Assembly: GCA_024207135.1 (NCBI GenBank) | Contig: CP042428.1 | Coordinates: 62,001-126,000 of the forward strand | Reading direction: 5' to 3' | DNA length: 64,000 nt | Source: Arthrobacter sp. C2 | Lineage (GTDB): Bacteria > Actinomycetota > Actinomycetes > Actinomycetales > Micrococcaceae | Shown here: positions 13,381-23,488 of the stretch, piece by piece | Position numbering within the stretch: the stretch's first letter is position 1 | Layout: each line of letters starts with the position of its first letter | Notes under the pieces: model-generated | The model's input: only the letters and a program-made list of their open reading frames with translations | What the model was told of the DNA's origin: nothing | Database searches by the model: none | Program-made: the position numbers and the translations under genes

Positions 13381-15110
13381 TACAGGAAATACGCATCAGC
13401 GACCTGGGCGTCATCTCCCAGGCGACCCTGCCGCTGGGCCCGGGCTTCAGCGTGGTCACCGGCGAAACCGGTGCCGGCAAGACCATGGTCATCACCGCTC
13501 TCGGGCTGCTGCTCGGGCGCCGCGCCGACGCCGGCGCGGTGCGCCACGGTGCCAAGCAGGCGGTGGCCGATGCAACGCTTCTGCTGCCTGCCACCAGCAA
13601 GGTCCTGGACCGTGCGGAAGAGGCCGGAGCGCTGGTCGAACGCTTCGAGGACCAGGCCGAACTGATCATCACCCGCACCTTGTCCGCCGAGGGGCGCAGC
13701 CGCGCCTCGGTCGGCGGACGCGCGGCCCCCGTGGGAGTGCTCGCGGAACTGGGCGAGGACCTGATCGCCATCCACGGCCAAACCGACCAGCTGCGGCTCA
13801 AGGGCGCCACGGCGCAACGCGCCTCGCTGGACAAGTTTGCCGGAGCCCCGCTGGCCAAGCTGCTTGGCACGTACCAGCAGACCTTCGACAAATGGGGCAG
13901 CGCCTCGAGCGAGCTGGAAGAACTTGTCGCCGCATCCCGCGAACGCATCCGCGAGGCCGAGTCGCTGCAGGCGGCGCTGGAGGAAATCGACGCGGTCGAT
14001 CCCCAGCCGGCCGAGGACGTCGAACTGAAGAACCAGTCCCTGAGGCTTTCGAACATCGAGGCCTTGCGCTCCAACGCGAACCTCGCCCACGAGTCGCTGA
14101 ACTCCGAGGACTACGAGGCACCGAGCGTCATTTCCCTGGTGGAAATCGCGCGGCACGCCCTGGAACAGGTCGCCGCCGACGACGCGGAGATCAAGTCCCT
14201 GGCCGAACGGCTCAACGAGATCGGCATTCTCGCCGCAGAGGTGTCGACGGACCTGGCCGCATACCTCTCGGACCTGGACGCCGAGGGCCCCGAGCGGCTC
14301 GCTGCGCTCGAGGAACGCCGGGCCGACTTGAACCGGCTGATCCGCAAGTACGCCCCGGACATCGACGAGGTGATTGCCTGGGCCGAGACCTCCCGCGCCC
14401 GGCTGACCGAGATCCAGGGCGACGACGGGCGCATCGAGGAACTGCGCGCCGAAACCGAGGCCCTGCGCCTCGAGGTCGCGGAGACGGCAGCGAAGCTCTC
14501 CAAGCTGCGCGCCAAGGCCGCCAAGGACCTGGCGGCCCGGGTCACCTCGGAGCTTGCCGCGTTGGCCATGCCGGATGCGAAGTTCGTTGTGGAGATCGAC
14601 AAGCTCACCGAACCCAACCGCTACGGCATCGATGCGATCACCATGCTGCTGCAGCCCCACGCCGGAACCACCCCGCGCCCGCTGGGCAAGGGAGCCTCGG
14701 GCGGCGAGCTCTCCCGGGTGATGCTGGCCATCGAAGTGGTGCTCGCCGCCGTGGACCCCGTGCCGACCTTCGTCTTCGACGAAGTGGACGCCGGTGTCGG
14801 CGGAAAGGCCGCCGTGGAGATCGGCAAGCGCCTGGCGATGCTCGCCAAGCACGTCCAGGTGATAGTTGTCACCCACCTGCCGCAGGTGGCCGCCTACGCG
14901 GACCGCCACGTGCGCGTGATCAAGTCCTCGAATGCGGCGGCCGCGGACGGTGCGGGCTTCACCGCCAGCGACGTCGTGCTGCTGGACGAGGCCGAGCGGG
15001 TGCGCGAATTGGCGCGGATGCTGGCGGGCCAGGAAGATTCCTCCACCGCCCAGGCCCACGCCGAGGAGCTGCTGGGCGAGGCCCAACTGCTCGTCAGTTC
15101 GCTTTCCTGA
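13377..15110 (+). CDS. recN: DNA repair protein RecN
   Basis: The protein has 577 residues and is an SMC-like ATPase acting at double-strand breaks. The GTG start at 13377 is chosen because it has GGAGGCAAC upstream, overlaps the nadK stop, and gives the conserved N-terminus (IQEIRISDLGVI). Walker A is GETGAGKT (29-36). A central coiled coil of ~250 residues contains helix-rich Glu/Ala/Leu stretches. The signature is GASGGELSRVMLA and Walker B is FDEVDAGVGG, followed by the C-terminal VTHLPQVAAYAD. No canonical SOS box was found directly upstream; it is expressed within the tlyA-nadK run. Confidence 0.95.
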   Translation: MIQEIRISDLGVISQATLPLGPGFSVVTGETGAGKTMVITALGLLLGRRADAGAVRHGAKQAVADATLLLPATSKVLDRAEEAGALVERFEDQAELIITRTLSAEGRSRASVGGRAAPVGVLAELGEDLIAIHGQTDQLRLKGATAQRASLDKFAGAPLAKLLGTYQQTFDKWGSASSELEELVAASRERIREAESLQAALEEIDAVDPQPAEDVELKNQSLRLSNIEALRSNANLAHESLNSEDYEAPSVISLVEIARHALEQVAADDAEIKSLAERLNEIGILAAEVSTDLAAYLSDLDAEGPERLAALEERRADLNRLIRKYAPDIDEVIAWAETSRARLTEIQGDDGRIEELRAETEALRLEVAETAAKLSKLRAKAAKDLAARVTSELAALAMPDAKFVVEIDKLTEPNRYGIDAITMLLQPHAGTTPRPLGKGASGGELSRVMLAIEVVLAAVDPVPTFVFDEVDAGVGGKAAVEIGKRLAMLAKHVQVIVVTHLPQVAAYADRHVRVIKSSNAAAADGAGFTASDVVLLDEAERVRELARMLAGQEDSSTAQAHAEELLGEAQLLVSSLS

Positions 15111-15182
15111 ACCATGGATTTCGCATGGCCCATCCCGCTAGCCTGTAGAGTCTTTCCCAACCGTCCAACAACGAAAAGGTGA

Positions 15183-16885
<1,703 letters not shown>

Positions 16886-16889
16886 CATC

Positions 16890-17555
16890 ATGGCCATGAC
16901 AGACGGCGAGGCGCTGGGCGATACGTTCAGCCCTCGCCGCCTGCTTTCGTCCGAGACCGTCTACGACGGACGCATCTGGGACGTTGTGCAGGACACCTTT
17001 GAATTTGCGCCCGACACGGCGCCCCTGGTCCGCGACTACATCGACCACCCCGGCGCCGTCGCGGTGCTCGTGCTCAACGACGCCGACGAAGTGCTGATGA
17101 TCAACCAGTACCGCCACCCGGTGCGCATGAACCTATGGGAAATCCCAGCCGGGCTGATGGACATCGACGGCGAGGCCCCGCACCTGGCCGCAGCCCGCGA
17201 ACTGGCCGAGGAAGCGGACCTGGTCGCCGCCGACTGGGCAGTGCTGGTCGACCTCTTCCTTTCCCCGGGTTCCTCGTCCGAGGCGATCCGCATCTACCTG
17301 GCCCGCAATGCGAGCCCGGTCCCGGAGCACGAACGCCACGAACGCACCGACGAGGAAGCCGACATGGCCCTCGCCTGGGTTCCGCTGGACGAGGCCGTCG
17401 CCGGTGTCCTGGCCGGACGGATCCACAACCCATCCGCAGTGGCCGGCCTGCTGGCAGCCGCCGCGGCACGCACCGGAGGCTACGCCTCGCTGCGCCCGGT
17501 CGATGTCCCGTTCGAGGCCCACCCGCGCCTGCGCTCCGCCGAGCCACGGCTCTAA
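16890..17555 (+). CDS. Nudix hydrolase, ADP-ribose pyrophosphatase type
   Basis: The protein has 221 residues. The Nudix box is GEAPHLAAARELAEEADL; its Glu-x7-REL-x-EE core is present, although the later Gly of the box is replaced. The upstream PGAVAVLVLND and YRHPVRMNLWEIPAGLMD segments are typical of ADP-ribose pyrophosphatases. The start could also be ATG 16896. In mycobacteria the homologous gene (Rv1700) sits between pyrG and xerD in the same order. It likely removes free ADP-ribose. Confidence 0.88.
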   Translation: MAMTDGEALGDTFSPRRLLSSETVYDGRIWDVVQDTFEFAPDTAPLVRDYIDHPGAVAVLVLNDADEVLMINQYRHPVRMNLWEIPAGLMDIDGEAPHLAAARELAEEADLVAADWAVLVDLFLSPGSSSEAIRIYLARNASPVPEHERHERTDEEADMALAWVPLDEAVAGVLAGRIHNPSAVAGLLAAAAARTGGYASLRPVDVPFEAHPRLRSAEPRL

Positions 17556-17573
17556 AGGGGCACGGAAAAGAAC

Positions 17574-18749
17574 ATGCACACAGGAGCCGACGACGCCACC
17601 ATGCGCCTTGCGGTGGTTCCCGAGACGGTTTCGCTGCCCCGCCCGGGCGTGGCACCGACGGTGCGCATCAGCCCCGTCGATTCGACCCTCCGGCTGGAAA
17701 CGGTTCCGGACCCGGTTTCGGTTCCCGACCCGGCCCCGGTTCCCGACCCGGCCCCGGTTCCCGACCCGGCCCCGGTTCCCGACCCGGTCCCGCAGCCAGG
17801 GCCGGATCCGACGGAACTGCCCATCGGCAAGCACCTGGCCAGCTACCTGCAGCACCTGGCCGTCGAACGCGGCATGGCGCGGAACACCGTCAGCGCCTAC
17901 CGACGCGACCTGTACCGCTACGCGGCCTACCTGCATGGCCAGGACGTGCATACCCCGGACCAGGTGACCCTGGGACACCTGACCTCGTTCGCCCAGGCCG
18001 TGCGCGACGGAGCCGACGGTGCCGCACCGCTGAGCGCCCGCTCGGCCGCACGCACCATTGTCGCGGTGCGCGGCGTGCACAAGTTCTGGGAACTCGAAGG
18101 CCTGGCGCCCACCAACCCCGCCGTGGACCTGCACCCGCCGCAGGCCGGGCGCCGCCTGCCCAAGGCCATCTCCGTCGCTGAGGTCACCGCGATCCTTGAC
18201 TCGGTCTCCATCGAGACCTCCGCCGGCCTGCGCGACAAGGCCATCCTGGAATTCCTGTACTCCACCGGAGCCCGTATCTCCGAGGCCGTCGGCCTGGACG
18301 TCGATGACCTGCACCTGGAACGCCCCGCCAGCGGACCGGCTGTGGTGCGGCTCTTCGGCAAGGGCTCCAAGGAACGGATCGTGCCGCTGGGCTCGTACGC
18401 GATCGATGCCCTGAACGCCTACCTGGTCCGCGGACGACCCGAACTGGTCGCCAAGGGCAAGGGCACCGCCGCGCTCTTCCTGAACCAACGCGGCGGTCGT
18501 CTCTCGCGCCAATCCGCCTGGACGGTGCTCACCAAGGCCGCCGAGCGCGCCGGCATCGAACAAGACGTTTCCCCGCACACCCTGCGCCACTCCTTCGCCA
18601 CGCACCTGCTCGAGGGCGGGGCCGACGTGCGCGTGGTCCAGGAATTGCTGGGGCACGCCTCCGTCACCACCACGCAGGTCTACACGCTGGTCACGGCCGA
18701 CACCCTGCGCGAAATCTACGCCGCAGCCCACCCGCGCGCGAACCTCTAA
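17574..18749 (+). CDS. xerD: Tyrosine recombinase XerD with Pro-rich N-terminal extension
   Basis: The protein has 391 residues; XerD is usually ~300. All catalytic residues are present by position: Arg234 (TGARISE), Lys263 (FGKGSKER), His335 and Arg338 (HTLRHSF), His361 (LGHAS) and Tyr370 (QVYTL). The SAM-like core-binding domain begins near residue 84 (HLASYLQHLAVERGM). The first ~80 residues are an unusual extension carrying five VPDPxP repeats. XerD works with XerC at dif to resolve chromosome dimers. The start has GGAAAAG upstream, and no clearly better internal start with a ribosome binding site was seen. It follows the nudix gene by 18 nt. Confidence 0.93.
   Translation: MHTGADDATMRLAVVPETVSLPRPGVAPTVRISPVDSTLRLETVPDPVSVPDPAPVPDPAPVPDPAPVPDPVPQPGPDPTELPIGKHLASYLQHLAVERGMARNTVSAYRRDLYRYAAYLHGQDVHTPDQVTLGHLTSFAQAVRDGADGAAPLSARSAARTIVAVRGVHKFWELEGLAPTNPAVDLHPPQAGRRLPKAISVAEVTAILDSVSIETSAGLRDKAILEFLYSTGARISEAVGLDVDDLHLERPASGPAVVRLFGKGSKERIVPLGSYAIDALNAYLVRGRPELVAKGKGTAALFLNQRGGRLSRQSAWTVLTKAAERAGIEQDVSPHTLRHSFATHLLEGGADVRVVQELLGHASVTTTQVYTLVTADTLREIYAAAHPRANL
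17702..17791 (+). repeat. Five 18-bp tandem repeats within xerD
   Basis: There are five 18-bp units starting at 17702, 17720, 17738, 17756 and 17774; the second, third and fourth are identical (GGTTCCCGACCCGGCCCC). They encode VPDPxx units in the N-terminal extension of XerD. Confidence 0.9.
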
Positions 18750-18764
18750 GGAAGCACCCCCACC

Positions 18765-19322
18765 ATGGCACAGAGCTTTGCGGCAACACCCACCCAAGTC
18801 GTCCTGTGCCTGCCGATCCTGCGCGGGCTGACCGGCACCCAGGTGCTGCTGGGCCACAAGCAACGCGGCTTCGGTGCCGGACGCGTCGTGGCCCCTGGCG
18901 GGAAGATCGAGCCGGGGGAGAGCCCCGAGAATGCCGCGGTGCGCGAGCTCTTCGAGGAAACCGCGCTCGTCGCGCAGAGCTCTTCCTTGGAACCCGCGGC
19001 GCGGGTCTTCTTCCGCTTTCCCGCCAAGCCGGCCGCCGACATGGACTGCACCGTCTTCCTCACCTCCGCCTTTGCCGGCATGGCCGCCGCCTCGGAGGAA
19101 CTGGTCCCGGCCTGGTACCCGGTGGGACACCTGCCGCTGGCGCGGATGTGGGACGACTCGGCAATGTGGCTCGGACGACTGCTGGCCGGGGAACGCTTCG
19201 ACGCCCTGGTGGTGCTGGACGCAGACAACGAATCGGTGGCCCGCTTTTCCACCGTGGACTGGGCGGATAGAAGAATTCCTGCAACAACTGCAACCGAAGC
19301 CGGATTTCCGGACATTACATAG
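18765..19322 (+). CDS. Nudix hydrolase, MutT/8-oxo-dGTP diphosphatase-like
   Basis: The protein has 185 residues. The Nudix box is GGKIEPGESPENAAVRELFEE, with all metal-binding glutamates. The stretch HKQRGFGAGRVVAPGGKIEPGE resembles the MTH1-type enzymes that hydrolyse oxidised purine nucleoside triphosphates. It is probably a sanitising enzyme of the nucleotide pool. It begins 15 nt after xerD and may be cotranscribed with it. Its stop codon lies inside the element shared with the second sigma gene (19308-19326). Confidence 0.85.
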   Translation: MAQSFAATPTQVVLCLPILRGLTGTQVLLGHKQRGFGAGRVVAPGGKIEPGESPENAAVRELFEETALVAQSSSLEPAARVFFRFPAKPAADMDCTVFLTSAFAGMAAASEELVPAWYPVGHLPLARMWDDSAMWLGRLLAGERFDALVVLDADNESVARFSTVDWADRRIPATTATEAGFPDIT

Positions 19323-19326
19323 CCAA
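19308..19326 (+). promoter_or_regulatory. Shared 19-bp element upstream of sigma factor gene 1
   Basis: CCGGACATTACATAGCCAA lies 53 nt before the sigma gene start. CCGGACATTACCTAGGCAA lies in an equivalent place before the second sigma gene: 17 of 19 positions are identical, with a further shared CCG five bases upstream. This is a likely promoter core, perhaps recognised by the sigma factors themselves. The assignment of -35 and -10 is not clear. Confidence 0.5.
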
Positions 19327-19378
19327 CAAGGGCCCGCAGCTGCGGGGCCCACGGCCGGGCACAGGGGGAGGGGCGTCG

Positions 19379-19897
19379 GTGGAAACACAGGCTTCAGCGG
19401 CCGTGGAGGAATTGCACCGCCTGCATTCGAAGAACGTCTACCGGTATGTCTACCGCCGGCTCCTGGACGTCGAGGTCGCCCGGCAAATCACCAACGACGC
19501 CTTCCGGCTGGCCTGGCAACGCGGCATCACGCCCGGCGGCGATGCACTTCCGTGGCTGTTGGTGACGGCCCGGAACCTTGTCGGCAACGAGTTGCGCTCC
19601 ATGGGCCGGGAAAAGAACCTCGTGCTGAAGGCCGCAGCCGCCCGGCTCGCCGAGCGCAGCGGCCGCGATTCCGGACTGGACGAACAGGTGCACGAGGTCC
19701 TGGACGCGCTGCGTGCCAAGGACCGCGAGGTGCTCATCCTCGCCTACTGGGATGCGCTGCCGATTGCCGAGATCGCCGCGGTGCTGGAATGCTCGCACGA
19801 ATCGGCGAAATCGCGGCTGTTCCGGGCCCGCAAGGCCTTTGAACGCAAGGCACCAACAAGCATGTTGAAGGGTGGCAGCTCTCATGGACAACATTGA
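19379..19897 (+). CDS. ECF-like RNA polymerase sigma factor (pair 1)
   Basis: The protein has 172 residues. Sigma region 2 is near the N-terminus (RYVYRRLLDVEVARQITNDAFRLAWQR, then PWLLVTARNLVGNELR). Region 4 is near the C-terminus (LRAKDREVLILAYWDALPIAEIAAVLECSHESAKSRLFRARKAF) with a helix-turn-helix. There is no region 1 or 3, as in ECF sigma factors. The GTG start has AGGGGGAGGGG upstream. The last 14 nt overlap the following membrane protein gene, which suggests the partner is its anti-sigma factor. A paralogue lies 2.1 kb downstream. The stimulus is unknown. Confidence 0.88.
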   Translation: METQASAAVEELHRLHSKNVYRYVYRRLLDVEVARQITNDAFRLAWQRGITPGGDALPWLLVTARNLVGNELRSMGREKNLVLKAAAARLAERSGRDSGLDEQVHEVLDALRAKDREVLILAYWDALPIAEIAAVLECSHESAKSRLFRARKAFERKAPTSMLKGGSSHGQH

Positions 19898-21248
19898 GAA
19901 GCTCATTTCCGGGATCGACCCGGCCGAGCGCGACAACATCGACGATCCCGGTCCGCTGCAACTCCAAGATCCCGTCCCGGTCTTCAGCCAGCGGCCCGTA
20001 CAGGTGGATCCGGGAAAATCCGGGGGAAAATGGCGGATCATCGCGGCAGGAATGGCCATCGCCGCTGCGGCCGCCGGACTCGTCGTCTGGGCGCCCTGGC
20101 AGGCCCCGACGGGAACCGGCCCGGCCTCGCCCACGCTTCCGACCACGGGAGATCCCACCACCGGTCCCTCGCCCAGCTCATCCGCGGATGGATCGGCGCT
20201 GCCGCGCATCGATTACGGGCTGCCCAACTTCCTGGTTCCGGCCAGCCAGGACGTCTACTTCCAGGACTCGGCCGCCTGCAACGCCCTTGACCTGCGGACC
20301 CTGGACCTCGTGGACGCCAATGGAATCCGGACCAAACTGCCTGACAACGCCAACGCGTACCCCGTGATCGGCTGCGTCGATTCCCTGGCGACGATCCTGC
20401 GGTCGGACCTGGCCGAGGCCGGCAACCCCACCGGTGACGGTTCCGGCATTTGGCTAGCCCGCTGGAAGGACGGAACCTGGAGCATCAGCGCAGACGACGA
20501 CACGGGCATCAACGTCGTTGGCAGCATGCCCTTCTTCACCAACCCCCGGCTGCGGGCGCTGGACAATCCATCCGATCCCATCCTCAAGCCCGAACAACTG
20601 CGAAAGCTCAAGGTCCTGGGACTTGACGGCACCAGCCTGGGCAGGCTTCTGGGACCCGACGTGCCGTCGTGGATGGACGCGAAACCAACGGAGGAAAGCC
20701 ACGCCTTCGGCAACGAATTGCTGAGGATGGACCAGCCCGCGTGGGAAGAACGCGAGTGGAAGATGGATGAGATCGGCACTCCCATCAACGATCCAATGGC
20801 CGGACCCAACGACGTGGACAGGTACGACCTGGTCTTCTACGACCTCCGGGGAAAGAAGGTATTCAGCCTGACGAGCATGAGAAAGGGCGCCGAGCAGGAG
20901 CCCACGGACTGTGCCGATCCGGGACCCACCTACAAACTTGATGGCGAATCACCCAGCAGCGTGGTTGCGGATGCGGGGCCGCTGAAGCTGGCCCTGAGCA
21001 CGGTCACGGAAGCCGATGGAAGCCGCTACTCGGTGGTCGGGCTCTATCCCGCGGACCTCCCGTCCACGGGGAGGGCCTGCGATGTGCGCTTCGGCGTTGA
21101 CATCGGGGAACGCACCTTGATGCTCACCCATTGGAACGACCCCATGGGTTTCAAGAACCAAGGTGAAATCAACGCGTACCTGGGCTCGGGTGAATACACC
21201 CAGGCCAAGGCGGTGGCCAAGTCCCTGGTCATCCAAGACCTGGGGTAG
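19884..21248 (+). CDS. Membrane-anchored putative anti-sigma factor with large extracytoplasmic domain (pair 1)
   Basis: The protein has 454 residues. A short cytoplasmic N-terminus (~50 residues, starting MDNIEKL) is followed by one transmembrane helix (IIAAGMAIAAAAAGLVVWAP), a Thr/Pro/Ser-rich linker and a ~350-residue exterior domain with paired cysteines. No zinc-binding HxxxCxxC anti-sigma motif is seen, so the anti-sigma role rests on genome context. It is clearly paralogous to the protein at 22031-23413: MDNIE, VVWAPWxAP, DSAACNAL, PSWM and SSVVxD motifs are shared. ATG 19884 with GAAGGGTGG upstream is preferred over GTG 19872. The exterior domain is not recognised and may sense something in the envelope. 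Confidence 0.75.
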   Translation: MDNIEKLISGIDPAERDNIDDPGPLQLQDPVPVFSQRPVQVDPGKSGGKWRIIAAGMAIAAAAAGLVVWAPWQAPTGTGPASPTLPTTGDPTTGPSPSSSADGSALPRIDYGLPNFLVPASQDVYFQDSAACNALDLRTLDLVDANGIRTKLPDNANAYPVIGCVDSLATILRSDLAEAGNPTGDGSGIWLARWKDGTWSISADDDTGINVVGSMPFFTNPRLRALDNPSDPILKPEQLRKLKVLGLDGTSLGRLLGPDVPSWMDAKPTEESHAFGNELLRMDQPAWEEREWKMDEIGTPINDPMAGPNDVDRYDLVFYDLRGKKVFSLTSMRKGAEQEPTDCADPGPTYKLDGESPSSVVADAGPLKLALSTVTEADGSRYSVVGLYPADLPSTGRACDVRFGVDIGERTLMLTHWNDPMGFKNQGEINAYLGSGEYTQAKAVAKSLVIQDLG

Positions 21249-21451
21249 GTCCGCCACTCCACTCACCCGGCAGGCCGGTCGGCCGGCCTCGGCAGGGCGG
21301 CACCGACCTCGGCGCCGGCCGCATCCGGGCCTTGCCAATGGGCCCTGCAACGGTACGCTCGGTCATGTCGGCATCTCCCGCGCCCCGCTTCCTAGCCTGC
21401 ACCTCGCTATGTGAAGGATTTTCCGCAGTCCGCGTCACCTACGCCGACGTC

Positions 21452-21470
21452 CCGGACATTACCTAGGCAA
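21452..21470 (+). promoter_or_regulatory. Shared 19-bp element upstream of sigma factor gene 2
   Basis: CCGGACATTACCTAGGCAA lies 56 nt before the second sigma gene, matching the element at 19308-19326 at 17 of 19 positions. It lies in the 277-bp gap after the first membrane protein gene, so the second pair can have its own promoter. Confidence 0.5.
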
Positions 21471-21525
21471 GAGGACGTACCCGAGCGAAGGAGGGGTCGT
21501 CGCAAGGAGCAGGAGGGGGAAACCC

Positions 21526-22044
21526 ATGGGAGCGAAGACCGCCTCGCATGTGGAAGAGCTGCACCGCCAGCACTCCGGACGCGTGTACGGCTACGTTTTC
21601 CGGCGGCTGCGCGATGTGCCATCGGCCCAATCAATCACCAACGACGTCTTCCGGATCGCCTGGCAGCAGCAGAAAGAACCGGATGACGACGCGCTGGCGT
21701 GGCTGCTGGTCACTGCACGGAACCTCGTGGCGAACGAGTTGCGCGCCCAACAGCGCCAGCGCGGCCTGGTGGACAAGCTGGGCCGGGCCGAGCTTTCCCG
21801 CAGGCCCGCCGAACCGGACGGCACCAGCCAGGCGGTCCGCGAGGTGCTGGCCACGCTGCGCGAGGCGGAACGCGAGATACTCATGCTCGCTTACTGGGAC
21901 TTGCTGTCCCTGGCCGAAATTTCCGCCATCCTGGGCTGTTCCGCCGACTCGGCGAAATCCCGGCTCTTCAGGGCCCGCAAGGCCTTCTCCCGCAGGTCCC
22001 CGAACCAGATATTGAAGGGTGGAACCGACAATGGACAACATTGA
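21526..22044 (+). CDS. ECF-like RNA polymerase sigma factor (pair 2)
   Basis: The protein has 172 residues, the same length as its paralogue at 19379-19897. Region 2 shows YVFRRLRDVPSAQSITNDVFRIAW and WLLVTARNLVANELR; region 4 shows LREAEREILMLAYWDLLSLAEISAILGCSADSAKSRLFRARKAF. Both sigma proteins end in HGQH encoded by the overlap with the next gene. A purine-rich stretch (GGAGGGGGAAACCC) precedes the ATG. It is a tandem duplicate that has diverged moderately, so the two may respond to different signals. Confidence 0.88.
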   Translation: MGAKTASHVEELHRQHSGRVYGYVFRRLRDVPSAQSITNDVFRIAWQQQKEPDDDALAWLLVTARNLVANELRAQQRQRGLVDKLGRAELSRRPAEPDGTSQAVREVLATLREAEREILMLAYWDLLSLAEISAILGCSADSAKSRLFRARKAFSRRSPNQILKGGTDNGQH

Positions 22045-23413
22045 ACAGCTTCTTCGCGACGCCGACCCCCGCGCTTCACGTGACTCCGGCGGACCGCTTC
22101 CTCTTGACCTCTCGGACCCGGCACCGGTGTTCATCCAACGCCCGGTGGCCGAGCCCCCGAAGGAACCCAGGCACTGGTTGCCGGTGGCCCTGGGCGCGAT
22201 GGCCACGGCCGCGGCAGTTGCGGCGGTCGTGGTGTGGGCGCCCTGGAACGCCCCGGTGCCCGACCCTCTGCCCGCGAACCCGCCCACGCAAACAACCACG
22301 GTTCCCGAACCCTCGGAGTCCGGCACCGCGGACCCGACGGGCACGCCGGATCCCACCGGCGCAGCCGACCCCGAATCCTGGCCCAACGGGCTGTTCCCGG
22401 CCTGGGACGGCACCCACTTCGCCGACGACGCGGCCTGCCGCGCGCTGTCCGTGCCCGAGATCATGGTTGCGGACGCCAAGGGAAAGCTCTCGGACCCCGG
22501 ATACGACGCAAAGGCCTTCTCGCTCATCGGCTGCCTGGAGGGCTACGCGGCTTTCACCCCGACGGACCAGTTCCGCGTCGAACAAAACATCGACGACACC
22601 TCCGGCGGCATGCTGCTGGCCACCTGGAACCCGGAGTCTGGCCAGTGGGTCAGCTCTCCGTCGGAGATCGGGGACGACGGCGTGGAAGTGCAGCCCGAGT
22701 ACTTGTCCTGGCCAATGCTGCGCGGCTACACCTACGAACCGGAGGAAACCCCCGCCGAGCGCATGGACCGGGCCATCAAGCACCTGGGCATCGACGAGCA
22801 GCTCGCCGCGAAGCTCTTCGGCCCCAACGAGCCCTCGTGGATGCAGCCCGAATCCGATGCCGCCCCCGTGGCCTACTCCAACTCGGTGCTGGAGCTCTCG
22901 CACCCGGGTTGGACCAGGCGCGAATCCATGCGCGGGGCCGGCGGCAAGGTCCTGGACCCGGCCACCACGGATCCGAAGGACGCCGCCACCTACCAGCTGA
23001 TGTTCTTCGACGCGCACGGCAAGGCCGTCTTCAACCTGGGCCTGTTCCCCGACGACCGGGCCGGGGACGCGGCGGACGACACCTGCAACGACCCGTCGGC
23101 CACCTACGTGCTGCACGGCTTGGCTCCCACCTCGGTGGTGGTCGACGAGGGGAAGCTGGCCCTGGGGCTGGTGACGGAGACCGATGTCTTTGGCATCGAG
23201 CGCTCCACCGTCTCGCTGGTTGAGGCCGGCAGCCCCGCGCAGGGCAAGATGTGCGACCTGGCCACCGCCTTCCACCACGGCGGGAAGATGGTCCAGGCGG
23301 ACGCCTGGACCGGGTACCTCGGATTCATGGACGCGGCCGAGCGCAACACCTACCTGGAATCGACCGAATACCAACGGGCCATGGAGGTGGCAGCGTCGCT
23401 GCGGCTGAAGTAG
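22031..23413 (+). CDS. Membrane-anchored putative anti-sigma factor with large extracytoplasmic domain (pair 2)
   Basis: The protein has 460 residues. It has a cytoplasmic N-terminus of ~55 residues (MDNIEQLLRDADP), one transmembrane helix (VALGAMATAAAVAAVVVWAP), a Pro/Thr-rich linker with PDPTG-like repeats, and a ~340-residue exterior domain. Conserved with its paralogue are DDAACRAL, IGCLEG, FGPNEPSWM, a CNDPSATYVL region, PTSVVVDEG and a late CDLA cysteine. No typical zinc anti-sigma domain is visible. The 14-nt overlap with the sigma gene (22031-22044) implies coupled expression. It is followed by a strong bidirectional terminator. Confidence 0.75.
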   Translation: MDNIEQLLRDADPRASRDSGGPLPLDLSDPAPVFIQRPVAEPPKEPRHWLPVALGAMATAAAVAAVVVWAPWNAPVPDPLPANPPTQTTTVPEPSESGTADPTGTPDPTGAADPESWPNGLFPAWDGTHFADDAACRALSVPEIMVADAKGKLSDPGYDAKAFSLIGCLEGYAAFTPTDQFRVEQNIDDTSGGMLLATWNPESGQWVSSPSEIGDDGVEVQPEYLSWPMLRGYTYEPEETPAERMDRAIKHLGIDEQLAAKLFGPNEPSWMQPESDAAPVAYSNSVLELSHPGWTRRESMRGAGGKVLDPATTDPKDAATYQLMFFDAHGKAVFNLGLFPDDRAGDAADDTCNDPSATYVLHGLAPTSVVVDEGKLALGLVTETDVFGIERSTVSLVEAGSPAQGKMCDLATAFHHGGKMVQADAWTGYLGFMDAAERNTYLESTEYQRAMEVAASLRLK

Positions 23414-23429
23414 CCCACGGCCGGGACAC

Positions 23430-23471
23430 AAAAAACGGAGGGTGCCGGGACCACGTGGTCCCGGCACCCTC
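23430..23471. terminator. Bidirectional terminator between sigma pair 2 and prpC
   Basis: A perfect 34-bp palindrome (17-bp arms, 23438-23471) is flanked by AAAAAA at 23430-23435, giving a T-run after the hairpin for minus-strand transcripts from prpC. It separates the convergent genes. Confidence 0.88.
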
Positions 23472-23488
23472 AGTGTGCGGCTGCGAGC

